NCBI GenBank assembly: GCA_015039365.1
Contig: WION01000031.1
Location: 275,454-339,453 of the forward strand
Source of the DNA: Amanita rubescens
Taxonomy: Eukaryota; Basidiomycota; Agaricomycetes; Agaricales; Amanitaceae
Length of the DNA: 64,000 bases
Direction: 5' to 3'
In this document: in pieces, positions 23,001 through 35,725 of the stretch
Layout: the number at the start of each line of letters is the position of its first letter
Position numbering within the stretch: the stretch's first letter is position 1
The notes under the pieces: generated by a model
Told to the model about the DNA's origin: nothing
The model's database searches: none
The model's input: the letters and a program-made list of their open reading frames with translations, nothing else
Program-made: the position numbers and the translations under genes

Positions 23001-24619
23001 GATGGCGATGGATTTGGGAGGGAGTTGGATAAGCTGTTAATCGCAGGCTATCAACTGAAACCCTGAGGTTAGATGCTATAATGCTGGCGAGGTGGGCACA
23101 CAGTGTAGCCTAGATAACGGATAGCGTGGAAATCGTGCGATAATCTTGTGCAATTCAGACGGATATAGATAAGATGGGTGGGTAGCTGCCTATCAAGCCT
23201 GGGCCGCCCATTCTTGCACACCACCCGTCATATATCACGGGTATATAGATTATCCTGCAGTGTGCGGAACCTGTATGGTTTGATGAAAAGGGAGAAGCTG
23301 TAAAGCAGCCAATCGAACTGCGTTCCACAGCGCCAAATTATGTGGCTATTGGGCTTCTGGCTCGAATTCTGACACGCCGCAACCATATATATTCATAAAT
23401 GTTCCAGGAAGAAAATCCAGAACAAAAGCCAACTCATGACGAAATTAATCGATGGGAGGTTTATTGTCTGGGTCCCCCTAAGCTGGACTAGCGAGGAGAA
23501 CACACGATATTATCATCCCCGCCCGCTTGGTATGCCAGGCACGACCCGCACAGTGACTCACGCTGGTCAGAAATAGTGATCCCGAGTAATCGTTCGTTCA
23601 TGCTTTAAACGCCCGATATCGGCAGCTGATTGCACGCGTGAGAAGCAAGACGGAAAGAAATGGATGCCTTGAATGCTGTGCTTCATCGTATACATAGAAG
23701 AGACGATATGTTTTGTTCAATGTTCCATCTAGAAGCTGGCTGAGGCATGTAGGAGCACAGAATAGGATGGACACGGGCGGAACTACTCATAGTAGCTGTA
23801 ACTACACGGAGCTTCTGCTATACATGCATACTGATAGCCACAAACGTGCTCGTGTATAATCTGAACTCGGTGAATTCAACTGCCCTGCGCCCTAGTAGGC
23901 GTAGCCTGAGATTGAAAAATCCGGGTATAGGTACCGTACGGGAACAAGGGAGGTGAGTCATAGCCTCCGTCATCGCATCGCATCGGCACTTTGGAAAGAG
24001 TGAGTGAGTGTGATGATGAGCGGAGATACGGGCCTAAAGGATGATGACCCGGAGCGACGCCAAGGGACGAGTTCTACCGATATGCACGCAAGAAGTTCGG
24101 GGGGTAGAGCGAAAGAGGCAAGTCTGAACTGAAGTGAGAGTACGGGAAGGAGAAAGCTCTCGGATCGGGCCGGGGATGAGATGTCTACTGGATTATCAGG
24201 ATTTAATATGACGCGTTGGAATATGACTGTGCCGGGAATGTCTTTGAGCATGTGTGTGCTATATGGGTCAGTGAGAAGCTGTAGGGGTAGGTCGTGAGTC
24301 AAAAGAGCAGTAGGTTGCAAGTCAAGACAGAAGTAGCAGCGAGTAGGACGCATGTGAAGAGATTGGCCACGTTTCCAGTGGGAACGGGTTGAAGACTACG
24401 AGTTAGGGTCTCAGGCGGACGACGAGCAAGACATGGGCTTATGGGGAAGGAGGCAGGCGATTGGACGGAAGCGATTGGATTGCAGCACGCGGAGTCAATG
24501 CGACCTAACGAACCGAACGGTTCAGTTCGACTTGGCTCGTATGACCCGGAATGGACGGAGGGGGAGCGTTGGACTAGAAAAGGCGAGCGACAGCGGATGA
24601 ATCCCTCGAGGCCCCCCCA
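20080..24619. other. Intergenic, no supported gene
   Basis: Only short frames in all six readings; the pair at 21993-22376 overlaps on both strands and has no splice context. AT-rich and simple-sequence patches occur near 22510 (TATTATAATATAACTATA) and 22930-22980 (GTGTGCGTGTGC). Long for a basidiomycete intergenic region. Confidence 0.4.
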
Positions 24620-25480
24620 ATGAAGCGTAACGCTCCCCACAACGATATCTCCCGTATCCTCGACCCATCCTACTCTTCCGCTGCCTCGAACGTTCCCCCA
24701 GCCATTTACGTTGACAAACATGGTCATTTCCACGATCCCGACTATCGTCACTTCCCCGCCATTGCCACTCAACAAGACCAACTACATCAGGACGATGACG
24801 ACTCTGCCCCAGTCGACAATGACTTCTACTCACATCTCTCTAACGCGTATAACCGCGCCGGTAACGCGTACATCCATCCTCGCAAGCGCAACAACCAGTA
24901 CTCTTACATCTACGCATCTTACCGATCTCCTTACCACTACTTCTCAACTCCCCCAACGGCGTCCTCTTCCTCGCCACCAACATCCTTCGACTCAGACCGT
25001 ACCGTGTTTGATGAGGCTGATGACTCGACGTTTGTAGATGACTCACATAGTCATGTCACCAATTTCAAGAAAAAGCTGGGCAAGCGTCGTAGTAGCGGGA
25101 GCAGTAGTAGCAGCAGCCCAACCAGCTCCCCTTCCAACAAACGGAGGTCCGCAGTGGAGGATCGGAGATCGTCCACATCTGACTCTGCCGAGCCCTCACC
25201 GCAAGAGTCTCGCGAAGAGTCCCGGTATCGTTACCTGGATCCCCCAGATGAGCTCGACGAACAGTATCTCCTCTCATCACATACACCACCGCCCAACCAC
25301 GACTTTGATCGGAGTCATCAGCAGAACCAGCAGGAGAGCGAGAAGCACGATAACCAGGAGTGGACACCCACATGTACACAGAATCTACGGAGGCAATGGC
25401 AAGCGCTATCTCTGCGGTTCAGGTTTTCAATATTCAGAGCACAGCGTCGCGTTAAGCGACGCATACAGGGGCTGATATGA
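24620..25480 (+). CDS. Conserved-looking hypothetical protein, 286 aa
   Basis: A single uninterrupted frame, the longest clean ORF for 15 kb around it. The N-terminus has an ordered-looking motif, PPAIYVDKHGHFHDPDYRHFP (about residues 27-47), which resembles a motif I associate with uncharacterised agaricomycete proteins. After that it is low complexity: Asp-rich (QDDDDSAPVD), Tyr-rich, Ser runs (SSGSSSSSSPTSS) and Lys/Arg clusters (KKKLGKRR, NKRR), ending in a basic RFRFSIFRAQRRVKRR tail. No signal peptide or membrane segment. Probably disordered and nuclear or cytoplasmic. The opposite strand also has frames, but they are shorter and broken. Confidence 0.7.
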   Translation: MKRNAPHNDISRILDPSYSSAASNVPPAIYVDKHGHFHDPDYRHFPAIATQQDQLHQDDDDSAPVDNDFYSHLSNAYNRAGNAYIHPRKRNNQYSYIYASYRSPYHYFSTPPTASSSSPPTSFDSDRTVFDEADDSTFVDDSHSHVTNFKKKLGKRRSSGSSSSSSPTSSPSNKRRSAVEDRRSSTSDSAEPSPQESREESRYRYLDPPDELDEQYLLSSHTPPPNHDFDRSHQQNQQESEKHDNQEWTPTCTQNLRRQWQALSLRFRFSIFRAQRRVKRRIQGLI

Positions 25481-28400
25481 ACTATTCATCATGTACGTCG
25501 TATGTCTAGCCCTTAGACATGATACTAACCATGGAACAGGTGGTCTAGTTTCTGAACAAATCACTAGCGACGACCAGGGTTCACCCTATACCCGGGGGCG
25601 CAAGCCGTCACCCACATCATGTTCATCGGTTATTCGCTTCCCCCACCTTGCGACACCTCTAACCCTACGAACACGATCTATGCACGACGCAGATTACGCC
25701 AATATGGGGATCACGCCATCCATTCATCATTACCACCTTCATGTTCTACGATCGCAACGACAAACTAAAATGTGCCATATGAACCCCACACCCACCTCAT
25801 CCCCCCCAATCCGGCTACACATGCGTCTTTCTTTATCGGGATGTTGAATAACTTTATTATCTCCGCAAACTCTTTCCAATCGCATAACGCAACAGCATTT
25901 CAATAACATTTGCATGCATTTTCGTCTTTTTTGGATACATTCTCCGCGAGGACATCGTCACCGCATTCCTCCTTGTTTTCTGTATGTATTTTTTTTCGTT
26001 CTTCATAGCGTGTTTCTTTGTTATGAAAGGGAAGGAGTTTCTGGAAGGAGTAGTTTCTCTTTTTTTTAAGTACACGCGGTGCCACAGTGCCCCGCGTGTA
26101 TAAGGCAGTGGCTTTGTTCTTCGCTCATCCATTCGTAGCCTTACGAGTCGCATGATTCTACATATGTTTCTATAGAGTTACGTACGTAGACGCATTTTTT
26201 TTTACGACACGACTGCAAACTGGCAATGGCAATGATACGATTTTTTTCATGATAACGGGTCGCTGTGATCTCCGTGCATGATTTGTGATTATTATTTAGC
26301 GCACTCGTGTCTTTTTGGGATCTTTGGTTTATCCGAACAGAAGGGATCCATGAACGTTATCAGTAAATCACACTGCTTTTGTCCGGCCCTTTCTTGGGCC
26401 GGATGGTTGCCGGTTATATACAATCATGGTCCCTATAGTATTTACGGACTTGCACGGCCTCGACCTTTACAAAATGAATTAATGCATGTTCTACATCTTA
26501 TGATGAACACGAGTAGTGCCAACGCAGACGATAATGAGACGTGATATCATTTGACTTCGAGGGGTTCTGTGCCTGGAGTCCAGGTCTCTTGATCTGATGT
26601 GAACACGTCGACCGTCCGCCATTTTGCTTCATTGCAGGAGAGATCGCGAGTAACTCTAAAATAAAATTTTATAACTTCCCCCCCTGTAATTTACTGCGAG
26701 TCAGGGTACCTGTAGTCGTGCGGACTGTCGCGAGCCGTGCGGTCAGGGCCGTTTCCGTACCTTGCTACGTTAACGTTACTATTACTAATAAATTCTGTAT
26801 AGTCAGCCGGGTTTACTGCGAAGGAATCGGACGAGCGGGGAGCGGGGAATCGAACTTTAGGGTTGAAATTGGGACGTAAACGTGGCCCGGGGTTTTCTTG
26901 GTCAAGAAAGGGCCAAAGTCGTGCGGTGCGTCGAGCTGAATTTACATACGTAGTAGTAGCTCGGGAGGAATTTTCTGATTGGACTAGGTTAGACTAGTGT
27001 CGTTTAAGGTAAAGACTGGTCGGGGTCAGGATCGGTCGTGAGGGTGCGATGCTAGTGAAAATTTGCGTGAAATGGAAGGACGGAGTGCGCAACCGTGAGT
27101 AACTGGTTTTCAATGTAGTCTTGGGTTGCGAGGGTGTTGTGGGAGGTGTTGGGGACGTTCGTCGGTGCTCGTAAGTATATTTAGATTGGGACGTGTATCG
27201 GTAAGCTATGTGTTATTATAAGCATTGCTAGTCGTAACGTTTGACTCGAAGAATCACGGAGGTGTAACTCGTGTGAAGTTATTGCGGCTTACTATATCGT
27301 AGTGTAGGTGATAACATTAGCGTCGTAGTCAAGGTTACTATGTAGAGGGTTTGGGCTTGGCTTGGAGTGCTGTGAGCATCACGCGGAGTCCAACCCCGGG
27401 CTAGGAGCCAGCGCGGAGCGAGTATCCAGCGGGGGCCCGACTTCGGTTCGTGATAAGCAACCTTGTCTCGAATCAAGGAGCGGGCGCGGAACGACCGCAG
27501 TTCACGTCGAAGCACCCGTTATCTGAACAATAGTCGGCGCCCAACTCTGGCGCATATCTAGTGGAAGCTGCGCTGTAGCCCCGCGGACTTGTACTTGATT
27601 GAACGGGGGCCTAGGCCAAATCGTATTGAATGGGCGCCGTCGCCAGTATTCTATGGGCTAATCATTGCGTGTCATACAATAGGAGCGGGTCGATCGACAT
27701 TTGACGGAGGGGATTTGGTCCCGCGGGGTATTCCAGTTCAAAAAAGGGTTCGAAGCGCTGCCAATTTTATATCAACTTCCAGTTTTGTCACAATATTGAA
27801 CATGTGAGACATACGCACTTTTCCTGGTGACATGGATGTACGTGAACCGCAGCGACGGTACAAGGAAGTTGGTTTAGCATTTGAGTGTCGGGAGCAAAGG
27901 AGGAGCAATCGGCTGCCTCGATCGTTTTCGCGTAACGGTCAACACGCCACGGCCTTTCGGCGGCCGCCGGGAGGTGCCATTTATAGAAATAGGTGATCGG
28001 GTGGCTGTACGCGTGTTGGGCTGGCGGCCACCAATTCCCAACGCGACTCGTGGCGGCCTCTCAGTGTCATCAAGTTTTCCGTTGGAGTAGGACGCGAAGA
28101 GATAACTCTGTCGTGGTTCGGTCTCACGCAGCCTTGCAATTATGTGCTGTCACCCAGGATGGAAGGAGAAAATTGAAGCAGGCGTCCCGCGTTTTGTGGC
28201 GCATCACACCCTTTCATGCCCAATGCGGACGCGCCTTGTGAAAGAATGATCAATGGTAGTACACGTTGTCGTTTGTTCAAAGCTTGAATGTTAACAATTG
28301 CGAATTTCTTTCAGTGAACTTTGTTTCCGTGGATGAGAAATTGTACGGAAGCTGCTAGGCTAATGCGCATCACACGGATGTGATAAGTTGAAATCATAGA

Positions 28401-31379
28401 ATTGCTTGGATCAACAACCAGTGATATTGACAATGACCCGACGCTTGATGTCAAGTCCAACAGACGAAGTTGATAACAGTTGTCTCACGAGCATACGTGA
28501 CAGGGGACGAGAGAAATCTCGGCCCACTTTGCGGATAAGGGGTACGTAACAGAACTAGAATCAATTCGCCAATTCACATCTGACAGTGACATCAAGTATG
28601 TGGGATTGACCTGGCTCAATCTCCATTTCGACCCAGCTCTCTGAATTGAAACTTCTTCGCACGTTGGCTAATCTTGAGGCTTCCGCTACGACAGGCCGAA
28701 CAGAACTAGAGAGGCATGGCTTCTATCTCCGGTGACATAGGAACGGCCGCTCAAAGACCAAACAGACATATGAGGCTAGCGTGAATGTTCTTACTCACGC
28801 CTTCATGACACGAGATACGGAGTTGTGCAAGCTGTGCACAGTACACACAACTTAACTCTGCGTCCAGCGGGCGCGAAACACGACGAGAAGTCTAATCAGA
28901 GAAAAAGAAAGACTTTTGGCCAGTTCTTCCTCTCAAGGTTCTTGCTCGGTTCACGTGTACGGCTCTGGATTTAATATTCTACTGTCATGGGACTACATTT
29001 ATTGAATACGTTTTCATATTCACGTATGGTTTCGCGGACCATCTCACGACTGTGGCAGAAACTCTGACGCATCCGAACCTAGTAACTTGTTGACGGGTAC
29101 GGCTTACACCCAAGCTGGCGCGAATGAAAATGGCTGCAACAATCGAAGTCATGGCTCAGTCTCACTTTGCTTGTACCCCTAACGGAACTCGCGAGATACC
29201 AGTGGCAATACCCTGTGGCAGGCTCTTCACTTATGCTCGCTGTTCCCAGAAGGCGGCGGCGTCCGCCAGATATACTTATGCTGTACAAGGTTTTCAATGC
29301 CTGATCCTCCGTCTATCGTGCCCAGGTTAACCTGGGCTCTCTCTCGAATATTAATCACGACTTTCTCCTGTGCGTCGCGAACGCTAATTTCTACTTTGAC
29401 TTGGCCCAGTCTGAGGATGCTACACAATCAAAGGACAGGCTCTACATCAAGTCGACCGCTTATCACTTCTCATGTCAGCTGTAGCGCCTGCTGCGGAGAC
29501 GGGCTGTCGATGAAACGCCTTCCCCAAAGCCGTCTCATTACCGCGTACCCACCGAGGTGAACTAGTTCATCGCGGCTTGTGTCTCCGACGCTGATTAAAG
29601 AAGTTTTAATTCTCCTCTCGAGACTGGTATCAGCAAGAAGCACGAGGTACGAAATAGCGGAAGAGGAGACGAGTACGGAATCCGAATATTATTCGGATCA
29701 GCCCCACTTTTATGTTTTCTTCTCACACTTCACTCACTCCTCACCTTCGTACGGTGATAGAGATCAACATGAGCGTCATCTTGGAAGAGAAGAACATCGA
29801 AGACCAAGGTATCACTTCTCTATCCAAAGCGATTTCTGCGTAAAAGAACTTTTTTGTGTTATCAAGGGTCCGATATGCGCCATGCACGGAATGATGATTT
29901 ACACGCCATCAGCTTAGATAAATAACGGTAATGAAAGCACGCTTATTGTACTTCAATTTACCTCTCATCCTTTGTTTATGAATGAGGGTCCATACTTCGG
30001 CGATCTGCGGAACAACGGGGAACGTGTCGACGATCCGTGCCTCATTGGGGTTGCGTTCACCGGCGACCCAGCAATCAATGAAGTGGGCTTCGAGTCGTTC
30101 GCCATGGCTGTCTTGCGTGCACGTGCCCAACGATGTGGTGTGGTGGACGGAGAAAGCAAAAGTCCGATCTAAAAGGATTCATTGGGCGCGAGGAGCCATA
30201 TGACCAGGCGTGAGCCTCGAGCCCTCGACACAGCTTATACACAGCTTGATGACGTTACAGTGTGCCTTCTGCCTGCAACACCTTGATAATGATGCCGATG
30301 TCTTCGGAGTTATTCGGGATAATCTATCCCAAAGCGGATATCTTATCATATCTCATTGGGCGCCCAAGGTTCGTCTCGGCCTGCCTACGAATCACATAGT
30401 CCTAAAGCGGCTCCCTCGAATGATGAGCCGTGGTGCTGATGGAGTTAGTGGATGTGGCTAAGATGTATATCAGACGCATATGAGTGTCTCTGTGAGGGTG
30501 TTTTTGGACCTACGTTGAGAAGGTTTGTGATTCATACCTGTGCAATGTGGAGCAGTTTAGGCAGCTCGATCCTTTAGACTGATTCGTGCTTCTGGAATTA
30601 CCGTCTAAGAGTGCCTTGGGAGACGCACCTGAAATACGTGGTACGAGCTTCACAGAAGGTATCCGAGGAAGTGGTGGCTAATGATCGCGCAGGCTGAGAA
30701 TCATTTTGCTCGCCTGGTTGCTGCAGAGTGCATTCGGAAATTATGCCTCCGTCACGGATTCAGGATGTCCACGGCGACGGCACAAAAATAGATTAATGCA
30801 AGCGCATGCTCCAAATTCGTCCTTTGGGTATTTCTCAGCAGTCCGAGACGGAGCGTTTTTCTGCGCGTTTCTGAACTAATTTTGAACTAGACGAAAGCTG
30901 ATAATCCTCAAGCGCACGCCACAATTCGCACCATAGGCGTTACCAGGGCGTTTGGATATAGCATGGGGGGTATGGCAATCCGGCGGTCCCACTGAGATAG
31001 GGTGACCTGGCAGACATGGCGCAAGCTGTGAACAGTTGCAGAAACTAGTACCGACGTTTCCGGATCCTCCGCAGCGAATTTGGTTGCCAACGAAGGACCC
31101 GTCTTTGCCCACAAGAAGAGAAGGAGAAGCTCAATCAGATAGATGCCAGGGACACAACACGAGAGAGAGCGAGTGGAGGGAATGTGCAACTGCTTGATTG
31201 AAGGACGATGGCTCGTGTAGCGGGCCGCACGTGTTGAACATGTGCATTTTCATTTTCCCATGGCTAAGTTAGTGGGCAGCATCGCTAAAGCAGTCGAAAG
31301 CATCTGTGATAGGCGTACAACTGTAGCAAGGAATGTAATGTAGCTATAACAGGCAATGTATCTAGTCCGTATCATATTC
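25481..31379. other. Gene-poor region, nothing certain
   Basis: About 5.9 kb without a supportable gene. The most coding-like stretch is plus strand 29972-30172 (NEGPYFGDLRNNGERVDDP), but the opposite strand is open over the same bases and no exon context could be built. T-rich tracts occur at 25990-26065 and 26195-26250. It may hold old, unrecognisable elements or non-coding transcripts. Confidence 0.35.
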
Positions 31380-32340
31380 AATTGAAGCGGGCTTGCTCAA
31401 AGTCCAGCGCAAGTTGATTGGCTTCCCATGCTCGTGCTCTTTCCGAGTCTCTCCGTTCCTTTTTTCCTGTTTTCGATGAACATGCGATCCTGCTTGCCGC
31501 GCCATTCACCACCTCTATCCGTGCAAATCTCTTTTGTTCAACGCATCCATTATCAACGCTCTATATTCCTCAATTTATGCCAGCGCACCGCCCAAGATTA
31601 AAACGCTTGTAGATGCCCTCAAAGGACCATCGGTTCGGACAAGGTAAGACTAATCCACGGCGGAAGCCGCCGACTCTTGAACTATTGCTAATGCTTCCAC
31701 GTCTAGCTCAGCCTGAGAACCAGCTCCGGGAAAAGCCAACTTGAGAACTATGGTATATAAAGACGCGATCTTTGATTTTTGGTTCATGTTGGCAGTTGCG
31801 GACGTGAAAGGCGATGGCAATCCCAAGTCTCTTGCGCGCAGCGCTTTTTGCACTGCGGATTTGCCGATGTGATAACCGGACGCTTCATCACAGAGAAGGT
31901 AGCCCAAGACTCCGGAACGATCCACGGGAACAGGGATGGGCGAGTCATTATTAGGTAGAAGACGATAGACACATGCAAGGCTGCCGGTGCCGGTGACGAA
32001 AACTAAGATAGGAGAGCACCATCGTTCGTGACGTGCAACCTGGTCAGGTCTGAAGATCTGAGATACAGAGCAGTTGAGTGATGTTTGGGCGAATGGCATT
32101 TAATTCCGATTTATGATCTAAACCGGCTGCTTCGATCCATGCGGAAGGAACAGAGGCCGACGCAACGTGAGCATTCCATGACGACGACTCGGTGACTTGC
32201 GGGCAGCGTATCAAGAGCGCGGCTAATGATATCCTTCAGTAAGGATAACGAATATTCGGGATTTGCCCATTCTGATGGAGTCTTCTTCGCAACTCGTCCA
32301 CGATGGGGTCTCCAATGCATTCTCGTATGGCAGGTACCAC
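31380..32340 (-). pseudogene. N-acetylglucosamine kinase-like pseudogene
   Basis: The core frame 31650-32099 reads ILVFVTGTGSLACVYRL...RSGVLGYLLCDEASGYHIG and KSAVQKALRARDLG. This matches the GTGS phosphate loop and the GWGxxLGDEGSxYxIG signature of BadF/GlcNAc-kinase ATPases. Upstream pieces lie in other frames (ALDTLPAS near 32190; WIEAAGLDHKSELNAIRP near 32110-32150). Downstream, LILGGALA, a stop, then IEEYRALIMDALNKRDLHG is the expected C-terminal part, broken by TAA, TAG and TGA. Signature residues are also degraded (VLGYLLCDE for GWGYLLGDE). The intact enzyme would phosphorylate GlcNAc released from chitin; this copy cannot. Confidence 0.75.
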
Positions 32341-33005
32341 GACGCTATCAGCATAATACCTGCAAACCTGTTCAGCTACCGTAACCCGTTGGAATGGTTT
32401 ACGCACGACATCAATATCGAAAAATGACTGATTCCTCGACTCGGTTTGTAGGTATTCTTATTTGAGCATTGTTTGTGAAGCTAGCGAGGGCTAAACGTTA
32501 AACGCTAAACATTGCGCATCTTTACTAGTCCACGACGCGTGACGTAACGTGTTAGCGTGACATCGCTGCAGCAATTCGCAACCCGTTTTTTCCTTTTTTT
32601 CAACAAAAAGAGTGCATTGAAAAACATGCTAAGTACACATCGTGTAACTGTGAGTAATCGCGTCGATCGGACGCTTCTCTTGGGTGCGTATTAGTCATTT
32701 AGAGCCTAGCGAATTAAACTACCAATGAGGGCCAACCGGTCGTCACTGGTCAACATTCGAACAATGGCTGCTTGTGAAAAGTTGGCCTCCCGAGTTCGTG
32801 CCGTTTGCTATTCGCGTTTCCGAATTCCTTTGACGTGACGTAGCACAAACAACCGCCTTTGACCCCATCAAAAGTGGCCAGTGCGCTTGACCTTCCTATT
32901 TCCAAATAGGTCTATAGTAACCGCGCCGCTTTACCCTAGAATGCATTGTTGCTTTGCAAACCCCCGCTACGGCTTTACATCGTGTTCGCCATCTTTGACC
33001 TCGCA
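32341..33005. other. Intergenic
   Basis: No gene seen. The stretch separates the minus-strand GlcNAc-kinase relic from the plus-strand small gene at 33006. A TATA-like GGTATAAAAATGG occurs at 33018-33030 but overlaps candidate start codons, so it is probably not the promoter of that gene. Confidence 0.35.
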
Positions 33006-33487
33006 ATGCGTCGCAAGGGTATAAAAATGGCCGATGGTCGACTGGGCAGACTCCAGATCCCTATACTCGCGTTCTGTGTCTTCATAACTACAATGACCTC
33101 CCCATTCACGATATCCTCTCAAAGCGGAAGCATATACGACCCACCCATCTTTGTCGACGACATTACTACCGGCGGAGAACGAGTAAGTGGCGCACCACCT
33201 TGTCCTTTCATGGCTGAACTAATATTGCAATCTAGCCACGGAAGATCGTTACCAACTACGCTGTTCTAGAGGCTTCCTGGGAAAAGGCCGCACCCGACTC
33301 AGGGATTGCTGGTTTTCCTAGACCTCGGATTTGGGTATCCAGCACCATACGTCACACTCCTAGCATAAACCCGAGCTATGGGGTTCCATCTGGTTTTCGG
33401 ACGTACGATGTGCCCGCTCCAGAGGTAGAGAACCAGGTGTTTACACCGCTGCCGCCACCACCGCGGCACTATAAAAGAAGAATTTGA
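33006..33487 (+). CDS. Small hypothetical protein, probably secreted or membrane-anchored (142 aa)
   Basis: Two exons, 33006-33182 and 33236-33487, with a 53-nt intron (GTAAGT...TCTAG) at a codon boundary. The N-terminus has a basic start and a hydrophobic stretch (LQIPILAFCVFITTM, about residues 17-31) that fits a signal peptide or single anchor. A second ATG at 33027 would shorten the basic part. The mature part reads SIYDPPIFVDDITTGGER, then WEKAAPDSGIAGFPRPRIW, and ends Pro-rich and basic (LPPPPRHYKRRI). No cysteine pattern and no known domain. The intron and frame closure support a real gene. Confidence 0.6.
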
Positions 33488-33702
33488 GCGACAGTGACTC
33501 TGTTCTCGTCTTGATTGTCCCTACCATTGTGAGCGAGCAAATTTCACATGTTTCTCATAGCTAACGTGCTAGTATTGCTCATTCGTCAGTTTATTACCTT
33601 TCACCCTTCGCGATACATAGAGACTTCGGACATCGTTAGCGCTATTTGGCTCTCATGCTTATACATAAATCAACCATGTATTAAATGAGTATGTACAGAT
33701 GC

Positions 33703-35501
33703 TTACTCTCCATCGCTGACATCGTCGTCGCTGTCGTTGTCGTGATTTATTTTCCTTTTGTTAGCAATCGCCTTGCTAGTGCGAGACTTAGTCGCCTTAA
33801 TCGCCTTGGTCGCTGTCGAACCGCCCATCCGCTTAACAACCTCCCTGACTTCGTTCGCCAATTCTCTTTCATCGGTGTCCGAAAGGTTAGGGTGACTTCC
33901 TGTTTCAACGCCTGCTAAACGCTGCAAGACCTGTATCTCCTTCCCCCATACTTCTCTTGGCTTTTCAAATGATGGCGTCTCGAGTATGAGAGGAATGCCC
34001 TGAACCCGATGATCGCTTAGAATGTGAGCAAATGTTCGGATTCCAAGGAAACCTCTGAGGGATTCAAGAACATAAGTAAGACACCATTGTAAGGCAAGAA
34101 AAACATACAGCCCGATGTTTTCGTGCCTGTCCCGCTTAGAACCGACATCAACCTTTGAGTCGTTGAGGTGCATCCCCCGTAAATACTTCAAGCCTACTTT
34201 CTCGTCAAATTCGGATACTAGGGGATGGGGTGAGCATCGATCCTTTCGTTAACCGCGCGCATACGTACGCATTGCACTATTAGAACATGAATTTAGTGGA
34301 GACTTTTCAATAACTATGGACTTACTTCCAACCTTCCTTCGTGCGGATGTCATAACCCTGTAAAGTATTGAGTTAGATGTCAAGTTGGAGAAAGGAAAAC
34401 GCACCGCCGCAAACATATGGCCTATTCGAAATTTATGTATCGGTGATCAACTATATGGCACAACGGGCCTGAGGCGACGTACAGGAATCCAGACATACAC
34501 CGACCCTAGATTTGTCTTCCACGAGGTTGATTGTTCCCGCTAGCTCTGCGTAGTTTGAACCTATAACATTCCCTGATCCTGCCTGAATTGAGCAAGTGAG
34601 TGTGATGGAGACAGGGTGAAGATAGACCAACCATATTCTCAATGACAATTTTCACATGTTGTGTTTCCTTATGGGCCCGGTTAATGCCTTCAGCAATGTA
34701 AGATATACACTCGGCGGTGCTAATGGCACCGACGGTAGATCCTGGACTATTAGAAAAAAGGTTTAGAAACGCAGAACAGCACGCGAACCAACTTACTGAA
34801 AGTTGTACAACTCGAGACCAAGCTGTTCACAACGTTTCAGATCGTCGATAAAACACTCGTAAGATTTTTCACGTTTTGCGCTATAAAATGCGGAATGCAT
34901 GAGGCAGATACATGCGTAAGAAAATTGTAGCGCACGCATCGGGATTCCCCAGGTTGACGAGATAGCTCCCATGGGGAAGAATGACGCTAGTCGCGTAGTC
35001 GTACCGTTTCAGGCGCGATTTGAACAAAGAAATGGATTCTTCAGTTAGTGGAGGGCCATTCCATTTACGCTGGCTCTTGAGGAAGAGGGCGAACGCGTTA
35101 GCGCTGTCCGAGAGGAATGTTTAAGTCTGCAACCTGACTGTTGCATATGAAGACGCACCCAATTGCCGCAGCATTCAACACTGCATTTTCTACACCACCC
35201 GCACTCGATACGTGTGCTCCAATTTTCCATGGACAGCCTTTGTTTCTGTCGAGAAATTCTGTATCGTCCGCATCAAGTACTTTGGCCTTTCGTTTTCGGG
35301 ATGTTTGAGGTGGAGGGTGAACGTCCGCTTCGCTCCGAGCTTAGAAAAAAGTCAGCTTGTGCATGCTGGGAAACAGTTGGGAACGAAACTCGCAGTGGCA
35401 ATCGTTTTCTTGCTCGCACGGGCCGAGTCAGGCTTGTTCGCGTCGTGCGCCTCTGGTTCCACTACAACTTCCCTCGTTGCTAGACGTGCAGATCTCCTCA
35501 T
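33703..35501 (-). CDS. apn1: AP endonuclease, Apn1/endonuclease IV family (425 aa)
   Basis: Class II AP endonuclease of base-excision repair, which cuts 5' of abasic sites with a Zn cluster. Eleven exons: 35390-35501, 35159-35339, 34936-35103, 34797-34880, 34632-34746, 34483-34582, 34405-34421, 34326-34357, 34269-34276, 34109-34217, 33703-34054. Every intron is GT..AG, 47-55 nt, and the phases close to 426 codons. Residues 1-75 are a basic leader with SRKRKAK, plausibly nuclear. All nine metal-ligand positions of the family are present: His142 (ILPHGS), His182 (FHPGS), Glu218 (IENM), Asp252 and His255 (DSCH), His289 (GMHLND), Asp302 and His304 (DRHEN) and Glu334 (LILETP). The tail is Lys/Asp-rich, also nuclear-like. 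Exons of 17 and 8 nt are notable. Exon 1's donor (GTTTCG) is the weakest call. Confidence 0.9.
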
Positions 35502-35725
35502 GATGTACGCTGAACTGTTTGAGTGTTTGATACGTGCCAAGAAGCTGGTCTGGAAGAACCTTGGCGAACCGGGCAACAAGGGCATAAACCTGACCCAGTA
35601 TGCGTCTGTGTTTTGCCACGTCCAGAAAGTCTGATTTATCAAATTCGTATTCTAACACTTCCGTTCGGAGGACAGGTCTCTCGTCACTTGAAATACACAA
35701 GTACGATCCCTGAACTATTCAACGC

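Noticed and set aside
35212..35634. 140-codon plus-strand frame over the Apn1 5' end
   Set aside because: Apn1 exons 1 and 2 on the opposite strand explain it; the similarity to 44.7 kb comes from the Apn1 fragment there.
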